From: Exiguobacterium acetylicum
GTDB taxonomy: Bacteria > Bacillota > Bacilli > Exiguobacteriales > Exiguobacteriaceae
Reading direction: 5' to 3'
Length of the DNA: 64,000 bases
NCBI RefSeq assembly: GCF_022170825.1
Contig: NZ_CP081878.1
Coordinates: forward strand, 2,382,001-2,446,000
Under the pieces are notes generated by a model that was not told where the DNA came from, did not search any database, and worked only from the letters and a program-made list of their open reading frames with translations. A program made the position numbers and the translations under genes. This document shows, one piece after another, positions 60,859 through 64,000 of the stretch. Each line of letters starts with the position of its first letter. The stretch's first letter is position 1.

Positions 60859-62376
60859 TTATTGAGCTTGTTTTTTCTTTTCTGGAGCCGCTTGTTCCGA
60901 TAAAATCGGACGCTCGTTCCCCATCAAGAAGATAAAGATGACACCAAGCACTGCTGGAATCAACGCCCAGAAATAGACGGTTGAAATCGATTCTGCAAGC
61001 GACGTCTTAATCGCTGTCGCAACTTCTGGCGGCATCTTCGCAAACGCAGCTGCCGTTGGGAATTGTCCACCCGACGGCGCCTCACCTTGCGGCAACCGAT
61101 CGGAGACAGCTGATGTGAACGTTCGTGACTGAATGATTCCAAGGACCGTGACACCAAGCGTCATCCCGATTGTTCGGAACGTTGATCCCATCGAAGTCGC
61201 AGCACCACGGCGTTGCATCTCGATCCCATTGATACTTGCTAGATTCAACAACGAGAAGCTGAACCCAACCCCGAATCCGAGAATGATCATATAGATCGTG
61301 ACTGCTGTTCGGGATGTATCAAGCGTCATCGTACTGAGGAGATAGACACCGAGTAAGAAAAAGACAGCCGAGACGATCATGACGTTTCGGAATCCAAACT
61401 TATTCGGTAATTGTCCACCGAGTTGTGCCGAGATGACCGAGGCAATCAACATCGGCATCAAGATCAGACCGGAATTCGTTGCGCTTCCCCCGAAGACACC
61501 TTGCACGAAGATTGGAATGAACACACTTGCTGAGATGAAGACGAACCCATAAAAGAAAGCCACACCTTGTGTTGCAGCAAAGAGACGACGACGGAACAAA
61601 CTAAACGTAATAACGGGATCCGCTGCACGTCGTTCAGCGAACGCAAAGGCAATGAACGAAACGAGTGCCGCTCCGAATAAGCCGAGAATTTGTGGTGAAG
61701 ACCACGCATACTCTTTCCCACCCATTTCTAGCGCGAGCAAGAATAGAATCAATCCTGCGACAAGCGTAACCGCACCGACATAATCGATTTTTTGTGTCCG
61801 GTGAACCGGCGACTCCTGATAAAAGACCGTCACGAGACCAAGCGCAATCAAGCCGAGCGGGATATTGATGTAGAACACCCAGCGCCAGTCGAGGGAGTCG
61901 GTCAATACAGCACCAAGTAACGGACCAAAGATACTTGAAATTCCAAAGACTGCTCCAAATAGACCACTGACTTTACCGCGTTTTTCGGGTGGGAAGATAT
62001 CAAAGATGATCGTAAAGGCGATTGGCATCAATGCCCCTCCACCGAGCCCTTGTAACGCACGATAAGCAGACAGCTCAATGATCGAGTCTGCCATTCCACA
62101 TAAGATACTCCCAATCATGAAGATGAGCATTCCAAAGAGGAAGAAGCGTTTTCTTCCATACATATCACTCAGTTTACCGAAGATCGGCATCCCAGCAACG
62201 GTTGCGATCATGTAAGCAGATGTGACCCACGCGTACTGATCAAACCCATTCAGTTCGCTGACGATCGTTGGCATTGCCGTCGCAACAATCGTGTTATCCA
62301 TTGCCGCAACTAAAATCCCAATCAATAATCCAATGACGACAGGTGTCGTATTCGTTTTTGTTGTAGTCGAAGACAT
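60859..62376 (-). CDS. MFS multidrug efflux pump, DHA2 (14-helix) family
   Basis: 505 residues with 14 hydrophobic helices. D1 motif AAMDNTIVATAMPTI in helix 1, motif A GKLSDMYGRKRFFLFG, motif B-like RALQGLGGGALMP, and motif C in GAVFGISSIFGPLLGAVLTD, all typical of EmrB/QacA exporters. GAGGTG five bases before ATG. A tandem repeat upstream (62402-62427) overlaps a TATTAT -10, suggesting repression by an unlinked regulator. Substrate unknown. Confidence 0.9.
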   Translation of the reverse strand: MSSTTTKTNTTPVVIGLLIGILVAAMDNTIVATAMPTIVSELNGFDQYAWVTSAYMIATVAGMPIFGKLSDMYGRKRFFLFGMLIFMIGSILCGMADSIIELSAYRALQGLGGGALMPIAFTIIFDIFPPEKRGKVSGLFGAVFGISSIFGPLLGAVLTDSLDWRWVFYINIPLGLIALGLVTVFYQESPVHRTQKIDYVGAVTLVAGLILFLLALEMGGKEYAWSSPQILGLFGAALVSFIAFAFAERRAADPVITFSLFRRRLFAATQGVAFFYGFVFISASVFIPIFVQGVFGGSATNSGLILMPMLIASVISAQLGGQLPNKFGFRNVMIVSAVFFLLGVYLLSTMTLDTSRTAVTIYMIILGFGVGFSFSLLNLASINGIEMQRRGAATSMGSTFRTIGMTLGVTVLGIIQSRTFTSAVSDRLPQGEAPSGGQFPTAAAFAKMPPEVATAIKTSLAESISTVYFWALIPAVLGVIFIFLMGNERPILSEQAAPEKKKQAQ

Positions 62377-62401
62377 CGACGCACCTCATTTCTAAAAAAA
62401 T

Positions 62402-62427
62402 TAGCTAACTCTTATAATAGCTAACTC
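62402..62427. promoter_or_regulatory. Direct-repeat operator candidate before the efflux pump
   Basis: TAGCTAACTC occurs at 62402-62411 and 62418-62427, 16 bases apart, with TTATAA between. On the minus strand the TATTAT/TATAAG between the copies could be the pump -10. Each copy contains the TTAGCTAA-type palindrome. Confidence 0.5.
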
Positions 62428-62486
62428 ATTGTATCATCATATGTGCAAAATCTCATTATCAAATGTGTTCTACTATATTTTCACAC

Positions 62487-62522
62487 AAAAAAGACGGATC
62501 GCTCATGACGATCCGCCGCTTT
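62487..62522 (-). terminator. Terminator after ptsG
   Basis: GGCGGATCG-tcatgag-CGATCCGTC then TTTTTTGTG on the minus strand. Confidence 0.85.
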
Positions 62523-62528
62523 GATTTC

Positions 62529-64000
62529 TTATTCTACACGATACGAAATCGCTTCTCCTGCTTCGACCGTCCGTCCAACATCAACGTCGACTTTTCGATC
62601 GCCGCTGTTCGTGACGATGATTGGTGTCAGTAATGATGGAACGAGTGGTCGCACTTGTTCAAGATCAACGTTGAGAAGTGGCGTACCTGGTTCCACACGA
62701 TCGCCAGCTTTCGCCAACGCCTCAAATCCTTTTCCTTCGAGAGAAACGGTATCAATACCGATATGAATCAAGATTTCATCTCCATTATCAGCAAGAATAC
62801 CAATCGCGTGTTTCGTCGGGAAGAAGGTCGTGATCTCACCAGAGACTGGAGAGACGACATATCCTTCCGTTGGTTCAATCGCGTATCCGTCACCCATCAT
62901 GCGTCCGGAGAAGACTTGATCCGGCACATCATCAAGTGAACGGATGATACCGCTCAGCGGTGCGACATAACCATCTTCAGGAACATAAGCACCACCACGA
63001 TCTCCTGCAAGTGGACTCGTATCGGTTGCATTTGATCCAGAAGTTCGTGCTTCGTCTCCCGTTGGAACTTGCGGGATTGGATCTGCTTCTGGTGTCTCTT
63101 TCGGTTTATAATTTGGATCTTTCATGATATCTGCCATCTCGGTCTTAATGCCGTCGGATTTTGGTCCAAAGATTGCCTGGACGTTATCTCCGACTTCAAG
63201 GACGCCGGCAGCACCGAGTTCTTTCAAACGATCTTTATTGACTCCGGACTTATCATTAACCGTAATCCGAAGACGTGTGATACAGGCATCGAGATGTTTG
63301 ATATTCGACGGACCACCGAATGCTTGTAGAATCTCATACGGTAGATCGCCAGCTTGTGCCGTTGATGTCGCGGCACCTTCTTTAATCGCTTCGCGTCCAG
63401 GAATCTTCAAATCAAACTTCGTAATAACGAAGCGGAAGCCGAAGTAATAGATGACAGCGAAGGCTAGACCGACTGGAATGACGAGCCACCACGAGGTGCG
63501 GTTCGGTAGAATCCCGAATAACGTGTAGTCAATCAGTCCACCCGAGAACGTCATCCCGATCTTGACGTTCAGTAAATCCATGATCATGAATGAAAGTCCG
63601 GCAAAGACGGCGTGAACGGCAAACAAGAGTGGTGCGACGAATACGAAGGAGAACTCGACTGGCTCAGTAATACCAGTCAGGAAAGAAGTTAGCGCTGCTG
63701 AGAAGTAAAGACCTTCAACAGCTTTACGACGATCCTTCGCAACCGTATGGTACATTGCAAGACAGGCTGCTGGAAGACCGAACATCATGAACGGATATTT
63801 CCCGGTCATATATGTTCCTGCTGTAAATGGTACACCATCCTTCAACTGTGCGAAGAAGATCCGCTGATCCCCGTTGATGATCGTTCCGGCTTTATCCGTA
63901 TATTCTCCGAACTGGAACCAGAAGCTTGAGTACCAGATATGGTGAAGACCAAACGGAATCAACGAACGTTCGACGAGTCCAAAAATGAAGGCAGACAACG
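62529..64000 (-). CDS. ptsG: PTS glucose transporter EIICBA (5' end outside window)
   Basis: 490 codons visible; the frame continues past the right edge, so the N-terminal membrane helices of the IIC domain are missing. IIC part: [21 protein letters not shown] and [17 protein letters not shown] (substrate-binding GITEP). IIB domain: [21 protein letters not shown] with the phosphorylated Cys. After a linker ([15 protein letters not shown]) the IIA domain: [20 protein letters not shown] with the active His. IICBA order matches PtsG; glucose specificity is by family. Monocistronic at this end. Confidence 0.93.
   Translation of the reverse strand, partial: LSAFIFGLVERSLIPFGLHHIWYSSFWFQFGEYTDKAGTIINGDQRIFFAQLKDGVPFTAGTYMTGKYPFMMFGLPAACLAMYHTVAKDRRKAVEGLYFSAALTSFLTGITEPVEFSFVFVAPLLFAVHAVFAGLSFMIMDLLNVKIGMTFSGGLIDYTLFGILPNRTSWWLVIPVGLAFAVIYYFGFRFVITKFDLKIPGREAIKEGAATSTAQAGDLPYEILQAFGGPSNIKHLDACITRLRITVNDKSGVNKDRLKELGAAGVLEVGDNVQAIFGPKSDGIKTEMADIMKDPNYKPKETPEADPIPQVPTGDEARTSGSNATDTSPLAGDRGGAYVPEDGYVAPLSGIIRSLDDVPDQVFSGRMMGDGYAIEPTEGYVVSPVSGEITTFFPTKHAIGILADNGDEILIHIGIDTVSLEGKGFEALAKAGDRVEPGTPLLNVDLEQVRPLVPSLLTPIIVTNSGDRKVDVDVGRTVEAGEAISYRVE

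Noticed and set aside
1-64000. CRISPR arrays, tRNA or rRNA genes, transposases, prophage genes
   Set aside because: No regularly spaced repeats, cloverleaf sequences, rRNA-like sequence or mobile-element proteins were seen by eye on either strand.

Overview
The window looks like a chromosomal core segment of a low-to-mid GC Gram-positive bacterium (Bacillota, Bacillales). Support comes from strong GGAGG ribosome binding sites, T-box and S-box riboswitches, cre-like and CcpN-like operators, and long blocks of Bacillus-type gene order (ytp-murC-ytx-aroA; pulA-ytmP/trmB; rsuA-ytgP-ytfP-leuS; metK-pckA-ytmA-ytkD; yugI-adh-pgi; alaR-alaT). No sporulation cluster was recognised apart from a YtvI-type permease. 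I would guess Exiguobacterium or a close relative, but that is inference from gene order and codon flavour, not a database result.

Layout. 1-7963 is almost entirely minus strand: chorismate mutase/DAHP synthase (cut by the window edge), ytxH, ytxG, dps, a DUF2179 protein, murC, a short protein at the sftA position, ytpR, ytpQ, ytpP; one plus-strand M29 aminopeptidase lies inside. 8090-12886 holds small membrane proteins, a PTS IIC-like protein, an M42 aminopeptidase and trmB. 13064-15745 (plus) carries a 33-residue membrane peptide and the acetoin operon alsS-alsD. 15785-22823 (minus) has ytmP, pullulanase, a NERD-like protein, 2'-5' RNA ligase, an MFS permease and pepV. 23143-35768 contains a DeoR-type regulator, an SDR protein, rsuA, ytgP, ytfP, leuS with its T-box, a HAD phosphatase, an acetyltransferase-like protein, an MFS permease and mnmM. 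35820-46711 contains a hydrolase, GNAT, metK with SAM riboswitch, pckA, an EAL-HDOD protein, esterase, Nudix, pgi, iron-type alcohol dehydrogenase and yugI. 47144-50930 is a ribonucleotide reductase operon (alpha, flavodoxin, beta). 51386-56470 (mostly plus) has a NifU-N protein, glycosyltransferase, alaR-alaT, MazG-like protein and ytvI. 56425-58677 is a tightly overlapped pepA operon. 59031-64000 holds ptsI, a DHA2 efflux pump and the 3' part of ptsG.

How the parts work together. Central carbon metabolism is well represented (ptsG and ptsI for glucose uptake, pgi, pckA for gluconeogenesis, alsSD and alcohol dehydrogenase for overflow products), and the regulatory sites visible (cre-like sites before pckA and ptsI, two exact CcpN-consensus matches at the pckA promoter) fit glycolysis/gluconeogenesis switching. 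Other genes serve translation and RNA (leuS, trmB, rsuA, mnmM, ytpR, 2'-5' ligase), peptide turnover (M29, M42, PepV, PepA) and envelope growth (murC, ytgP).

The most unusual points are: a 246-residue protein that seems to be SftA without its FtsK motor; two related hairpin-forming intergenic repeats (40570-40728 and 46972-47090); a flavodoxin-containing RNR operon with a degenerate ATP-cone and tandem NrdR-like boxes; and the pepA / 56-residue membrane peptide / DUF429 operon whose last gene overlaps the convergent ytvI gene and its terminator. No CRISPR array, tRNA, rRNA, prophage or transposase gene was seen, and I found no clear new defence or secretion system.
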